DNA from: Caldifarciminota bacterium
GTDB taxonomy: Bacteria > Hydrothermota > E44-bin80
Reading direction: 5' to 3'
Length of the DNA: 9,024 nt
Assembly (NCBI GenBank): GCA_023127905.1
Contig: JAGMEZ010000298.1
Coordinates: 1-9,024 of the forward strand
Under the pieces are notes generated by a model. The model was given only the letters and a program-made list of their open reading frames with translations. It ran no database searches and had not been told where the DNA came from. Positions 1 through 6,675 of this stretch are shown one piece after another. Numbering within the stretch: the stretch's first letter is position 1; each line of letters starts with the position of its first letter. Position numbers and translations under genes: made by a program.

Positions 1-1
1 A

Positions 2-451
2 GCAAATTTAAAGAAAAAAAAGAAGACACTTGTTTTCACTAATGGTTGTTTTGATTTAATCCACAGAGGTCATGTTGAGTACTTAAAGAAAGCAAGATCA
101 TATGGAGATTATTTGATTATTGCAGTAAATAGCGATTCATCTGTCAGGAAAATAAAAGGGGAAGAGAGACCATTAATCCCGCTTTCAGACAGGCTTTTTA
201 TCCTTTCACACTTTACTTTCATCGATTTTCTTATCCCGTTTGATGAGGAAACCCCCGAAAAATTAATAAAGGAAATCCTTCCGGATGTTCTTATAAAGGG
301 TAGTGATTATGGAGAAGATGAAATTGTCGGGTCAGAAATTGTTAAGAATAATGGTGGAAGGGTAATAACTATCCCTTTTATAAAAGGGAAAAGTTCAAGT
401 GGAATCATAGAAGAAATTCTTAAAAGGTATGGTGAGAAAAAACATGATTAA
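2..451 (+). CDS. rfaE2: D-glycero-beta-D-manno-heptose 1-phosphate adenylyltransferase, 5' end missing
   Basis: Partial gene: the frame is open from base 2 and ends at TAA 449-451, giving 149 residues. The family is usually about 160 aa, so only a short N-terminus is lost. The cytidylyltransferase-like fold is marked near the start by TNGCFDLIHRGHVEYL, whose HxGH nucleotide-binding histidines are residues 20 and 23 of the visible protein. VNSDSSVRKIKGEERP, the KGSDY segment and the C-terminal SSSGIIEEI (family STTxIIExI) follow in the expected order. The enzyme adenylylates heptose 1-phosphate in ADP-heptose synthesis for the lipopolysaccharide inner core, in the cytoplasm. No kinase (RfaE1) domain is visible, so this is the stand-alone form as far as can be seen. 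Its 3' end overlaps the next gene by 8 nt. Family recognition is firm; the exact start is outside the window. Confidence 0.9.
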   Translation, partial: ANLKKKKKTLVFTNGCFDLIHRGHVEYLKKARSYGDYLIIAVNSDSSVRKIKGEERPLIPLSDRLFILSHFTFIDFLIPFDEETPEKLIKEILPDVLIKGSDYGEDEIVGSEIVKNNGGRVITIPFIKGKSSSGIIEEILKRYGEKKHD

Positions 452-1808
452 TGCACTAATTGTTGAGGACAAAGAAAGTTTCAGGGAGTATATAAAAGAG
501 GTATTAAAGACAGGTGGTTTCAATGTTTTTGATACGGATACAGGAAAAGAAGCAATGGAATTGTTTAAAAGCAAAAATATAGACCTTGTTCTTCTCGACC
601 TAAGGTTACCGGGAAAGGATGGAATTTCTATTGCAAAAGAAATTAAAAAAATTGATAAAACTGTCCCAATTATAATATTAACTGCTTATGGAACTATTAA
701 TAATGCTGTGACCGCAATTAAACTTGGAGTTTATGATTTCATAGAGAAACCAGTTGATCCTGATAGACTGCTCTATCTTGTTGAAAGGGCAACAAGAGAG
801 CAGCAACTCCTGAGGGAAAACATTATCCTGAGAGAGGAATTGAGCAAGATGTATGGATTTTCGAGAATTATCGGTAAGAGTAAAGAATTGAATAAAGCAG
901 CAATGCTTGCACAGAGGGTTGCACGGAGTGATACAACAGTTCTCATTACTGGTGAAAGCGGTACAGGGAAGGAACTTTTTGCTAAGGCTATTCACAGTAT
1001 GAGCCAGAGGAAAGATAATCCTTTTATTGCAATAAACTGTGCTGCAATTCCATCGGAACTTATTGAAAATGAGCTTTTTGGTTCTGAAAAAGGTGCATTC
1101 ACAGGAGCTGTCAGGAGAAAGATTGGAATGGTTGAAGTTGCAAATAAGGGAACTCTCTTCCTTGACGAAGTTGGTAATATCCCTCTTCACCTACAACCAA
1201 AATTCTTGAGATTCCTTCAGGAAAGGAATTTTACCAGGTTAGGTGGTGAAGAAACACGAAGTGTAGATGTTAGAATTATCGCTGCTACGAACATGGATAT
1301 CCGAAGAGAGATAGGACGGAATACCTTTAGAGAGGATCTCTATTATAGATTAAATGTTTTTCCAATTGATCTTCCACCATTAAGAAAAAGAAAAGAGGAT
1401 ATACTTCTTCTTGCAGAATATTTTATTAGAAAATTTACAAAGGAATTAAGAAAAGAGAATATGGAACTTGCCCCACAGACAAAGAAGATATTAAAGAATT
1501 ATCGCTGGCCTGGAAATGTCAGGGAACTTCAGAATATTATTGAAAGAGCAGTCATATTAACTGAAGGCGAGATAATAGATTCAGAAGACATAGGAATAAA
1601 AGAATCTCTTGAAGGAATTGAAAGTGAGATAGAGATAACAGAAGATATGGGGTTAAAAGAAGCAGGAAGACTTGGTAAGATAATTGCAGAAAAGAAGTTA
1701 ATTAGTTCTGTTCTTTTAAAAACAGGTGGCAATAAATCGAAGGCTGCAAAAATGCTTGGAATGAGCTACAAAACCCTTCTTGAGAAAGTTAAGGAATTTG
1801 ATTTTTAA
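444..1808 (+). CDS. NtrC-family sigma-54-dependent response regulator
   Basis: Full-length 454-residue transcription activator. The N-terminal receiver (about 1-120) has the acidic pair E8/D9, phospho-acceptor D52 in LLDLRLPG, T80 and K102. The central AAA+ domain (about 141-370) has Walker A GESGTGKE (K176), the sigma-54-contacting GAFTGA loop (217-222), Walker B GTLFLDEVG (D241/E242), arginine-finger region FREDLYYR (295-302) and RWPGNVREL. A Fis-type helix-turn-helix closes the protein (about 424-445, NKSKAAKMLGMSYKTLL). I chose ATG 444 because GGTGAG lies 7 nt upstream and the receiver begins at once; ATG 429 would add five residues with the SD almost touching the start. All catalytic residues are intact. 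No partner histidine kinase is in the window. The stop shares one base with the start of the aspartate kinase (TAATG), so the two are probably translationally coupled. The controlled genes are unknown. Confidence 0.95.
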   Translation: MINALIVEDKESFREYIKEVLKTGGFNVFDTDTGKEAMELFKSKNIDLVLLDLRLPGKDGISIAKEIKKIDKTVPIIILTAYGTINNAVTAIKLGVYDFIEKPVDPDRLLYLVERATREQQLLRENIILREELSKMYGFSRIIGKSKELNKAAMLAQRVARSDTTVLITGESGTGKELFAKAIHSMSQRKDNPFIAINCAAIPSELIENELFGSEKGAFTGAVRRKIGMVEVANKGTLFLDEVGNIPLHLQPKFLRFLQERNFTRLGGEETRSVDVRIIAATNMDIRREIGRNTFREDLYYRLNVFPIDLPPLRKRKEDILLLAEYFIRKFTKELRKENMELAPQTKKILKNYRWPGNVRELQNIIERAVILTEGEIIDSEDIGIKESLEGIESEIEITEDMGLKEAGRLGKIIAEKKLISSVLLKTGGNKSKAAKMLGMSYKTLLEKVKEFDF

Positions 1809-3013
1809 TGAAAGTAAAAGTTTATAAGTTTGGTGGCACAAGTCTTGATGGGAAGCGGAAGATAAAAAGTGCTGTTTCCGTTTGTGTTTCCGAAATTAAT
1901 AGGGGTTATAAGCTTGTTTGTGTTGTTTCTGCAATTGGGAAAACCACAGATAAATTGTATGATCTTGTCCAGGGAATAAATCCTGGGGTAACTGTTGATG
2001 AGTCTATAAGAATCGTTGGATTAGGTGAGATAATATCAGCGAGGGTTATTGGTTATGCACTAAAGAAAGAGGGAATAAAATCAATGATTATTGAACCGAA
2101 TTCAAAAGAGTGGCCAATTTTTTTAAAAGGAGATGGAAGCATAAACAAAAGAAGGACGGAGCAACAGATTAAGAGATATTTTCCAGAGATTTTTAAAAAT
2201 GTTGATTCTATTGTTGTTCCTGGATTTATCGCCCTGAGAGAAGATGGAGATTGGGGAACGTTAGGACGGGGTGGAAGTGATACAACCGCTTTTGTGCTTG
2301 GTAAATATGTTGAAGCTGATGAGATTATAATGGTGAAGGATGTAGATGGTGTCTATACAGCAGATCCTAATATTATTCCGGATGCAAAAAAATTAAAATA
2401 TATTAATGCTGATGACCTCTCCACTTTATCCTCTTTTGGTTCCGAAGTGATTCATTATGATGCTCTCCCATTTAAAGGAAAGAAACAGAAGGTGAAAATA
2501 ATTCATCACTCCTTTGGTGATCTTTCATATGAAGGAACCGTGATTGATGGTAAGGTATCAAGAAAGCTATTTCTTCTTGATGACAAGCTTTCTCTTATTA
2601 CGGTTTTCAAAAAGGATATAACAAGCAAAAAAGAATTGATTGAAGAACTCACACAAAAAATATTCGGAATATCAAAGATTTTTGGAATGACACTTGGTAT
2701 TGACTATCTTGGTTTTTATATACCTACCGATATGTCAAGAAAAGTAATAAATGAACTTGCAAAGGTTTCGTCACATAAGAAAATAAGAATTGTGGAGAAA
2801 AAGGAAATCGCTCTTCTTATTATGAGAAGGGAATCCCCTGTTAACCTTCCAGGAATGATAAACTACCTTTTGACTCCTCTTGCGAATAAGAAATTGAACA
2901 TTGTCGAAGTTATCACCATAGGACGGGAAATCCTTCTCTTTATTAGATGGGAGGATAGGGGGAAGGCAATGCAAGCACTGAAGAAAGGCAAGATAAATGA
3001 TAGTAGGGAGTAA
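1808..3013 (+). CDS. lysC: Aspartate kinase (divergent)
   Basis: 401 aa, close to the usual length. It phosphorylates L-aspartate, the committed step toward DAP/lysine, threonine and methionine. The kinase domain (about 1-235) has N-terminal KFGGTS (7-12), VSAIGKTTDKL, GLGE (71-74), the substrate/ATP loop TLGRGGSDTT (151-160) and KDVDGVYTADP (about 177-187). The C-terminal part (about 255-390) looks like two ACT-type regulatory modules, the second starting near KKEIALLIM. It is divergent: the family motif (G-A-K-V-L-H-P-R) reads FGSEVIHYDAL, and the ACT region lacks the usual QGSSE-like effector motif, so feedback control cannot be assumed. The ATG overlaps the preceding stop by one base. The last codons (D-S-R-E) run into the AGTAG-rich repeat that follows. 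dapA lies about 330 nt downstream, which supports a lysine/DAP role. Another aspartokinase-like amino-acid kinase is possible but less likely. Confidence 0.85.
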   Translation: MKVKVYKFGGTSLDGKRKIKSAVSVCVSEINRGYKLVCVVSAIGKTTDKLYDLVQGINPGVTVDESIRIVGLGEIISARVIGYALKKEGIKSMIIEPNSKEWPIFLKGDGSINKRRTEQQIKRYFPEIFKNVDSIVVPGFIALREDGDWGTLGRGGSDTTAFVLGKYVEADEIIMVKDVDGVYTADPNIIPDAKKLKYINADDLSTLSSFGSEVIHYDALPFKGKKQKVKIIHHSFGDLSYEGTVIDGKVSRKLFLLDDKLSLITVFKKDITSKKELIEELTQKIFGISKIFGMTLGIDYLGFYIPTDMSRKVINELAKVSSHKKIRIVEKKEIALLIMRRESPVNLPGMINYLLTPLANKKLNIVEVITIGREILLFIRWEDRGKAMQALKKGKINDSRE

Positions 3014-3226
3014 GTAGTAGAGAGTAGGTAGAAGGAATGGTAAAGGATTAAGGTTAGAGGATAAAGGATAAAGTTACAAGTAGCAAGTGTTAAGTAACAA
3101 TTAAAAAAGTGCATAAGTAAGCGAATCAGAGTATTGGGGTATCGGAGAAACGGGGAAAGGACAAGGAAAAATTTAAAGGAAGCAGCTTGGAAGAATAATT
3201 GTGTATTGACTAATAACCAATAGGAT
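3014..3226. repeat. Purine-rich degenerate repeat region between lysC and dapA
   Basis: No gene seen. The first part (about 3001-3100) is built of drifting short words: AGTAG/AGAGTAGG, then AGGATAA twice in a row, then AAGTAGCAAGTGTTAAGTAAC. It starts inside the last codons of lysC. Further on, CGGAGAAACGG (3143-3153) recurs exactly at 5075-5085 upstream of dapH. TTGACT at 3205-3210 could be a -35 box, but no convincing -10 box follows at 16-18 nt. No rho-independent terminator and no recognisable lysine-riboswitch fold was found by eye. Confidence 0.5.
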
Positions 3227-3327
3227 GATTACACAGATTAAAAAGGCAGATTACACCGATTTTCAAATCAGAACTTAATCTGTGTAATCCAATAGAAATC
3301 TATGTAATCAAGTGTAATTTATTACAC
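3227..3327. repeat. Nested GATTACAC inverted repeats in the dapA leader
   Basis: GATTACACAGATTA (3227-3240) has an exact reverse complement at 3276-3289. A second forward unit, GATTACACCGATTT (3249-3262), matches a reverse unit AAATCTATGTAATC (3296-3309) with two mismatches. Order and orientation allow one long nested stem-loop, outer arms 3227/3309 and inner arms 3262/3276. A third pair, GTGTAAT (3312-3318) and ATTACAC (3321-3327), forms a 7-bp palindrome that touches the dapA SD. Another GATTACACAGATTA lies at 7587-7600, so this is also a dispersed genomic word. Confidence 0.75.
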
Positions 3328-3334
3328 GGGGAGG
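3328..3334 (+). promoter_or_regulatory. Strong ribosome binding site of dapA next to a hairpin
   Basis: GGGGAGG lies 5 nt before ATG 3340 and fixes the dapA start. It directly follows the right arm of the GTGTAAT/ATTACAC palindrome, so a hairpin there would stack against the SD. Any effect on translation is inference. Confidence 0.7.
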
Positions 3335-3339
3335 TATAT

Positions 3340-4215
3340 ATGTTTACAGGGTCGATTGTTGCACTCGTTACACCGTTTAAAAATAGCGGAATTAATTATA
3401 AAACGCTGAAAAAGCTTTTTTTATATCATGAAGAACATCAAACAGACGCCTTGCTTCTTTCAGGTACTACAGGTGAATCGCCAACGCTCACATTTGAAGA
3501 GAAGTTAGAGCTTTTCTCTTTTGGGAAGAAGAACACAGAGATACCTATTATTGCCGGTACAGGAAATTATAATACAAAGGAAACGATCGAGTTGACTAAA
3601 AGGGCTGAGGAAATTGGGGTTGATGGGGCACTTATAATTACACCTTATTATAATAAACCAACTCAAAAAGGATTATATGCTCATTTTAAGATGGTTGCAG
3701 ATAGTGTGAAACTTCCAATTATCATCTACAATGTTCCAGGACGAACGGGGGTCTCGATTATTCCTGAGGTCGTAGCTGAATTATCACAGATTCATAATAT
3801 TGTTGCGATAAAGGAAGCAAGCGGCTCTCTCAGACAGTGCTTTGAAATTAGAAAGAAAGCTTGTAAGGATTTCATAATTCTCTCAGGTGAGGACGCACTT
3901 ACTCTCCCAATTTTATCAGTTGGTGGAAGTGGAGTAATTTCAGTAACAGCAAATATAGTTCCAGAAATGGTCAAAAAGATGGTTAGTGGATACCTGGAAG
4001 GGGACATTACGAAGACAATGAGTTTACATTATAAACTTCTACCATTAACAGATGCATTGTTTATTGAAACCAATCCTATTCCTGTAAAGACAGGACTCTG
4101 GTTAATGGGATATGATGTTGGTCCTCTTAGATTACCCCTCATCGAGCCCAGTACGAAATCTCTTAAGGTTATTAAGAGTGAGATTAAAAGAATAGGGAGG
4201 AGTGTTGTAAGATGA
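3340..4215 (+). CDS. dapA: 4-hydroxy-tetrahydrodipicolinate synthase
   Basis: 291 aa, normal length. This cytoplasmic enzyme condenses pyruvate with aspartate semialdehyde, the first step specific to the DAP/lysine branch. It is a DapA/NAL-type TIM barrel throughout. GTTGES contains the proton-relay threonines (T43, T44). TPYYNKPTQKGLYAHF (about 101-116) contains the partner tyrosines. YNVPGRT carries catalytic Y130 and R135 (E. coli Y133 and R138). IKEASG carries the Schiff-base lysine K158 (E. coli K161). C-terminal NPIPVKTGL is also typical. All active-site residues are present, in register with the E. coli enzyme at a constant 3-residue offset. The start is set by the SD at 3328-3334. The stop overlaps the dapB start by 4 nt (ATGA), indicating coupled translation. 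Identification is secure. Confidence 0.97.
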   Translation: MFTGSIVALVTPFKNSGINYKTLKKLFLYHEEHQTDALLLSGTTGESPTLTFEEKLELFSFGKKNTEIPIIAGTGNYNTKETIELTKRAEEIGVDGALIITPYYNKPTQKGLYAHFKMVADSVKLPIIIYNVPGRTGVSIIPEVVAELSQIHNIVAIKEASGSLRQCFEIRKKACKDFIILSGEDALTLPILSVGGSGVISVTANIVPEMVKKMVSGYLEGDITKTMSLHYKLLPLTDALFIETNPIPVKTGLWLMGYDVGPLRLPLIEPSTKSLKVIKSEIKRIGRSVVR

Positions 4216-4958
4216 TAAAACTGATTGTTGCGGGTATTCTTGGAAGAATGGGGAAGGAGATTGTTTCCCTTTCAGAAGAGTTTGAGGATATTTCCATTAT
4301 TGCAGGTTTTGACAGGGAAAAGGGGTCAATATCAATTCCTGTTAAGAAAACTAAAGATGAACTACCGCGTGAATTTGATGTAGCTGTGGATTTTACTTCA
4401 CCCGAAGCAGCAATGAAGATGCTCGAATTTTCCTTAGATAGTAAAAAGCCGTTTGTTACAGGAACAACCGGTTTTTCCAATAAAGAGGAGAAAGAGATAA
4501 AAAGAGTTTCTAAAAAGATACCCGTTTTCAAGGCGTCCAATATGTCCATGGGGATTAATTCCATTATGGAAATTCTTGGAAGGTTACCCGGTATCCTGTA
4601 TGAAAATTTCGATATTGAAATTGTTGAAACGCATCACAGGTTAAAGAAGGATAGCCCGAGCGGGACTGCTCTTACCCTTGGAAAGATAATTTCAGAGCTG
4701 AGTGGTAAGAAGTCATTTCTTTTTGGGAGGAAAGGGAAGAAGCTTAAGAGAAAGAAGGATGATATCGGTTTACATTCAGTTCGTGGAGGAACAGTGGTTG
4801 GAACGCATACTGTATACTTTCATGGTGATAATGAGTCTATTGAAATCACTCACACAGCAAACTCCAGGCGAATTTTCGCAGTTGGTGCGCTCACCGCAGC
4901 GAGATGGATTGTGAAAAAAAAGCCCGGTCTGTATTCCATGAAAAACCTGCTTGTTTAA
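4212..4958 (+). CDS. dapB: 4-hydroxy-tetrahydrodipicolinate reductase
   Basis: 248 aa. It makes tetrahydrodipicolinate with NAD(P)H, the step after DapA and before DapH. The N-terminal Rossmann fold has VAGILGRMG (glycines 8, 11, 14), acidic D34 at the end of the second strand, and VTGTTGF (about 82-88). The C-terminal domain has ETHHRLKKDSPSGTAL with H141, H142 and K145 at the positions of E. coli H159, H160 and K163. SVRGGTVVGTHTVYF and the tail ITHTANSRRIFAVGALTAARW are also typical. The ATG overlaps the dapA stop (ATGA), so the two form one transcription and translation unit. Nothing is missing. The dapH gene follows after a repeat-rich gap of about 200 nt, so dapA-dapB may be transcribed separately from it. 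Confidence 0.97.
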   Translation: MIKLIVAGILGRMGKEIVSLSEEFEDISIIAGFDREKGSISIPVKKTKDELPREFDVAVDFTSPEAAMKMLEFSLDSKKPFVTGTTGFSNKEEKEIKRVSKKIPVFKASNMSMGINSIMEILGRLPGILYENFDIEIVETHHRLKKDSPSGTALTLGKIISELSGKKSFLFGRKGKKLKRKKDDIGLHSVRGGTVVGTHTVYFHGDNESIEITHTANSRRIFAVGALTAARWIVKKKPGLYSMKNLLV

Positions 4959-4962
4959 GGAC

Positions 4963-4994
4963 TGTTATTAAGTTATTGAGTTATTATGTTATTG
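4963..4994. repeat. Four tandem 8-mers WGTTATTR
   Basis: Four contiguous 8-nt units just after dapB: TGTTATTA, AGTTATTG, AGTTATTA, TGTTATTG. Only the first and last bases vary. This is the same style as the 7-mer array at 8660-8687. Confidence 0.85.
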
Positions 4995-5008
4995 TGCGAG
5001 AAAATTGT

Positions 5009-5035
5009 CATTGCGAGTAATCTTACATATTCTAA
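5009..5035 (+). repeat. CATTGCGAG dispersed repeat, copy 1
   Basis: Begins CATTGCGAGT and continues through CTT to CATATTCTAA. It matches the minus-strand copy at 7676-7702 at 23 of 27 positions: 10 identical, 3 different, 3 identical, 1 different, 10 identical. A shorter match, CATTGCGAG only, lies at 5937-5945. The repeat abuts the first GTTGGGG hairpin repeat. Confidence 0.75.
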
Positions 5036-5041
5036 GAGGAA

Positions 5042-5066
5042 GTAGCGTTGGGGCTTGTCCCCAACA
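5042..5066. repeat. 25-nt hairpin repeat, copy 1
   Basis: GTAGC followed by a perfect palindrome: GTTGGGG (5047-5053), loop CTTGT, CCCCAAC (5059-5065), then A. An identical 25-nt copy starts 64 nt downstream. No T-run follows, so it is not a typical rho-independent terminator. Confidence 0.9.
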
Positions 5067-5105
5067 GAGAGAAACGGAGAAACGGTGAAGAAACCATGGA
5101 AAAAT

Positions 5106-5130
5106 GTAGCGTTGGGGCTTGTCCCCAACA
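5106..5130. repeat. 25-nt hairpin repeat, copy 2
   Basis: Exact second copy of the 5042-5066 element, stem arms 5111-5117 and 5123-5129, loop CTTGT. It ends 24 nt before the dapH TTG start, so it lies in or near the dapH leader. The DNA between the copies contains CGGAGAAACGG, also present at 3143. Confidence 0.9.
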
Positions 5131-5154
5131 AATTACTAAGAATGGGGAGGGAAA

Positions 5155-5859
5155 TTGGACTATAAAGAGATTGCACATCTAATAGGTTCAAGCAAGAAGA
5201 CGACTCCTGCTAAACTTTTCATTCGTGGGAATTTGAGGGAGAAGGACTTTTCGCGCTCTAAATTTAAGTATTTTGGCGATGGGAAATTTTGGATCCTGAT
5301 TGGAGATTTCTCACTCATCAATAAATGGTTCCAAAAAAATAAGAAAAAGGTAAGTTCATTTCACTGGGAAATAACGGGAAGAAATTCAGCGCTTCCCCTT
5401 GCAGACCTAACAAAATTCAATGCGAGAATAGAACCTGGAGCCATAGTTAGAACAGGTGCGAAAATCGGGAAGGGGTGCGTGATAATGATGGGAGCGGTTA
5501 TAAATATAGGTGCTGTGATTGGTGAAAAAACAATGGTGGATATGAATGCTGTAGTTGGAGCACGAGCAAAGATAGGCAAGAAATGTCATATTGGTGCTGG
5601 TTCGGTTATTGCAGGTGTACTTGAACCACCGTCGAAAAAACCAGTGAAGATAGAAGACGGTGTTCTTGTTGGTGCAAATGCTGTTGTGCTCGAGGGTGTT
5701 AAGATAGGAAAGAAAAGTGTTGTAGCAGCAGGTGCTGTCGTTATAAAAAATATACCTCCTGGAGTTGTTGTTGCAGGTGTCCCCGCACAGGTAATTAAGA
5801 AGGTCAGCGATATAAAGGATAAGTCAAAGACGAGAATACTAAAAGAATTACGGATGTGA
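5155..5859 (+). CDS. dapH: Tetrahydrodipicolinate N-acetyltransferase
   Basis: 234 aa, the family length. It transfers acetyl from acetyl-CoA to tetrahydrodipicolinate, placing lysine/DAP synthesis on the acetylase branch known from Bacillus (YkuQ/DapH) rather than the succinylase (DapD) branch. An N-terminal alpha/beta part (about 1-88, with STPAK-like KKTTPAKLFIRG) is followed by RNSALPLADL and a left-handed beta-helix of hexapeptide repeats (about 90-205): RIEPGAIV, VIMMGAVINIGAVIGE, CHIGAGSVIAGVLEPPSKKP, VLVGANAVVLEGV. The start is TTG 5155, chosen because GGGGAGG lies 4 nt upstream and no ATG or GTG fits the family N-terminus better. Two copies of a hairpin repeat separate it from dapB. 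The deacetylase and aminotransferase of this branch are not in the window. Confidence 0.95.
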   Translation: MDYKEIAHLIGSSKKTTPAKLFIRGNLREKDFSRSKFKYFGDGKFWILIGDFSLINKWFQKNKKKVSSFHWEITGRNSALPLADLTKFNARIEPGAIVRTGAKIGKGCVIMMGAVINIGAVIGEKTMVDMNAVVGARAKIGKKCHIGAGSVIAGVLEPPSKKPVKIEDGVLVGANAVVLEGVKIGKKSVVAAGAVVIKNIPPGVVVAGVPAQVIKKVSDIKDKSKTRILKELRM

Positions 5860-5975
5860 ATAGAAAAACCAGAAATCAGAATGACGAAAAAATTCCGAAA
5901 CCCGAAACATCAATTACATATAAGAGGATAAATAGTCATTGCGAGTCCAGAACCATCTATAAAACTAAATAATAG

Positions 5976-5994
5976 GCGAGGCATCTTGCCTCGC
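5976..5994. repeat. Palindromic element GCGAGGC / GCCTCGC
   Basis: Perfect 7-bp stem with 5-nt loop ATCTT. It has the same stem length and loop length as the GTTGGGG and CCCTGAA hairpins but a different stem. Confidence 0.85.
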
Positions 5995-6056
5995 TTCTCC
6001 ACAGTAGGAACAGCCCTGTATTTCTGCCCTTCGTTTGTTTGGAGTAGTAGAGCTTG

Positions 6057-6075
6057 CCCTGAACTTGTTTCAGGG
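6057..6075. repeat. Palindromic element CCCTGAA / TTCAGGG
   Basis: Perfect 7-bp stem with 5-nt loop CTTGT, the same loop as the two GTTGGGG hairpins. From general knowledge, CCTGAACTTGTTTCAGG is a common palindromic word in unrelated bacterial genomes. Confidence 0.85.
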
Positions 6076-6115
6076 GTGTGTGTTAAAAGCAAAAAGTTTA
6101 AAAGTTTACTCCTGT

Positions 6116-6192
6116 CCCCGATAACCCGATAACCATAACCCCCCGATAACCCCGATAACCCGATAATCTATAATCCGATAATGTCGATATCC
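6116..6192. repeat. Degenerate CCGATAAC tandem array
   Basis: About seven drifting units of the type C(C)GATAA(C/T) with variable runs of C between them, decaying at the right end into CGATAATGTCGATATCCC. No reading frame is kept. Confidence 0.8.
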
Positions 6193-6241
6193 CATTAACT
6201 GTCCATTAACTCCATTGATCTTTTTGAGATATTCTATGCTA

Positions 6242-6664
6242 TTACGCAAATATCTTAATTGTATCAAGAACAAGGGGTGGTAGATTCATTAGCATTGTCA
6301 TTTGGTGGACAAATTGTCTAAAATATGGCCAGGTATGTAAACGGAGACTACTTTGAGAGAAAATTTCAAAAACTTCCTTATTAATTGGAATTTTAGAAGT
6401 ATAAAGGAGACTGTAATGTATCTCAACGGTAAAGCCTGGTTTATCTTTGCCCTTCTTTAGACATTCTAACTTGTATTTTTGAAGAACTTTAATTTTTTTA
6501 TTCTTTAATTTTTTGTATTCTGAATCAGCTTTTATATGAATTTGTGCTGGAGGTTTAAAAGTTTCTTTCACCAAAGCTTGTGTAAAAACTACTTTTAGTT
6601 CTTTAAGTTCTAAACCCTTTATAAATTTTCTATAATTATTTGGCGATAATTTATTTGTTTTCAT
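6242..6664 (-). CDS. secB: SecB-like chaperone of a toxin-antitoxin-chaperone module
   Basis: 140 aa, cytoplasmic, no signal peptide. The C-terminal half carries the SecB family signature: LHTWPYFRQFVHQMTMLMNLPPL, with W112, P113, Y114, R116, P129 and P130 matching the WPYxREFVQ...MxLPPL pattern of SecB proteins. The preceding part reads as beta strands (VVFTQALVKETF, YKLECLKK, FTVEIHYSLLY), consistent with the SecB fold. SecB proteins form tetramers that hold unfolded chains. A subset encoded beside toxin-antitoxin pairs protects the antitoxin from degradation. This gene is third in a hicA-hicB-secB order, begins 11 nt after the hicB stop, and has AGGATGG upstream of ATG 6664. The neighbourhood favours the dedicated TAC role over general export. 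It ends at TAA 6242-6244. A housekeeping SecB is the less likely alternative. Confidence 0.85.
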   Translation of the reverse strand: MKTNKLSPNNYRKFIKGLELKELKVVFTQALVKETFKPPAQIHIKADSEYKKLKNKKIKVLQKYKLECLKKGKDKPGFTVEIHYSLLYTSKIPINKEVFEIFSQSSLRLHTWPYFRQFVHQMTMLMNLPPLVLDTIKIFA

Positions 6665-6675
6665 TTTGTACCATC

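Larger units (their letters stand above)
5860..6241. repeat. Repeat-filled intergenic region between convergent dapH and the secB-like gene
   Basis: No gene supported. In order it holds CCGAAACCCGAAACA at about 5895-5909 (a CCCGAAACA word recurs on the minus strand near 8530-8540), a CATTGCGAG word (5937-5945), a GCGAGGC hairpin (5976-5994), a CCCTGAA hairpin (6057-6075), AAAAGTTT twice (about 6092-6107), a CGATAA array (6116-6192) and CCATTAACT twice (6192-6200 and 6203-6211). Neither hairpin has a T-run, so no clear terminator for dapH or for the operon arriving from the right was found. Confidence 0.7.

Noticed and set aside
678..1190. Long minus-strand open frame opposite the NtrC-type gene
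   Set aside because: Antisense shadow of the fully intact AAA+ coding region; no ribosome binding site and no recognisable domain.
3205..3233. Promoter for dapA with -35 TTGACT
   Set aside because: No acceptable -10 box at 16-18 nt spacing; the match is too weak to annotate.
3014..3339. Lysine riboswitch or T-box in the dapA leader
   Set aside because: The region is repeat DNA; no conserved lysine-box motif, T-box sequence or terminator with T-run could be found by eye.
5042..5130. Two identical hairpins as a start of a CRISPR array or as terminators
   Set aside because: Only two copies, irregular surroundings and no cas genes; no T-run follows either hairpin.
5976..6075. Bidirectional terminator between the convergent genes
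   Set aside because: Both stems are strong but neither has a T-run on either strand; they fit the dispersed hairpin family better.
5910..6092. Minus-strand open frame of 60 codons downstream of dapH
   Set aside because: It consists of the two 7-bp hairpins and the CATTGCGAG word read as protein, has no ribosome binding site and matches no family.
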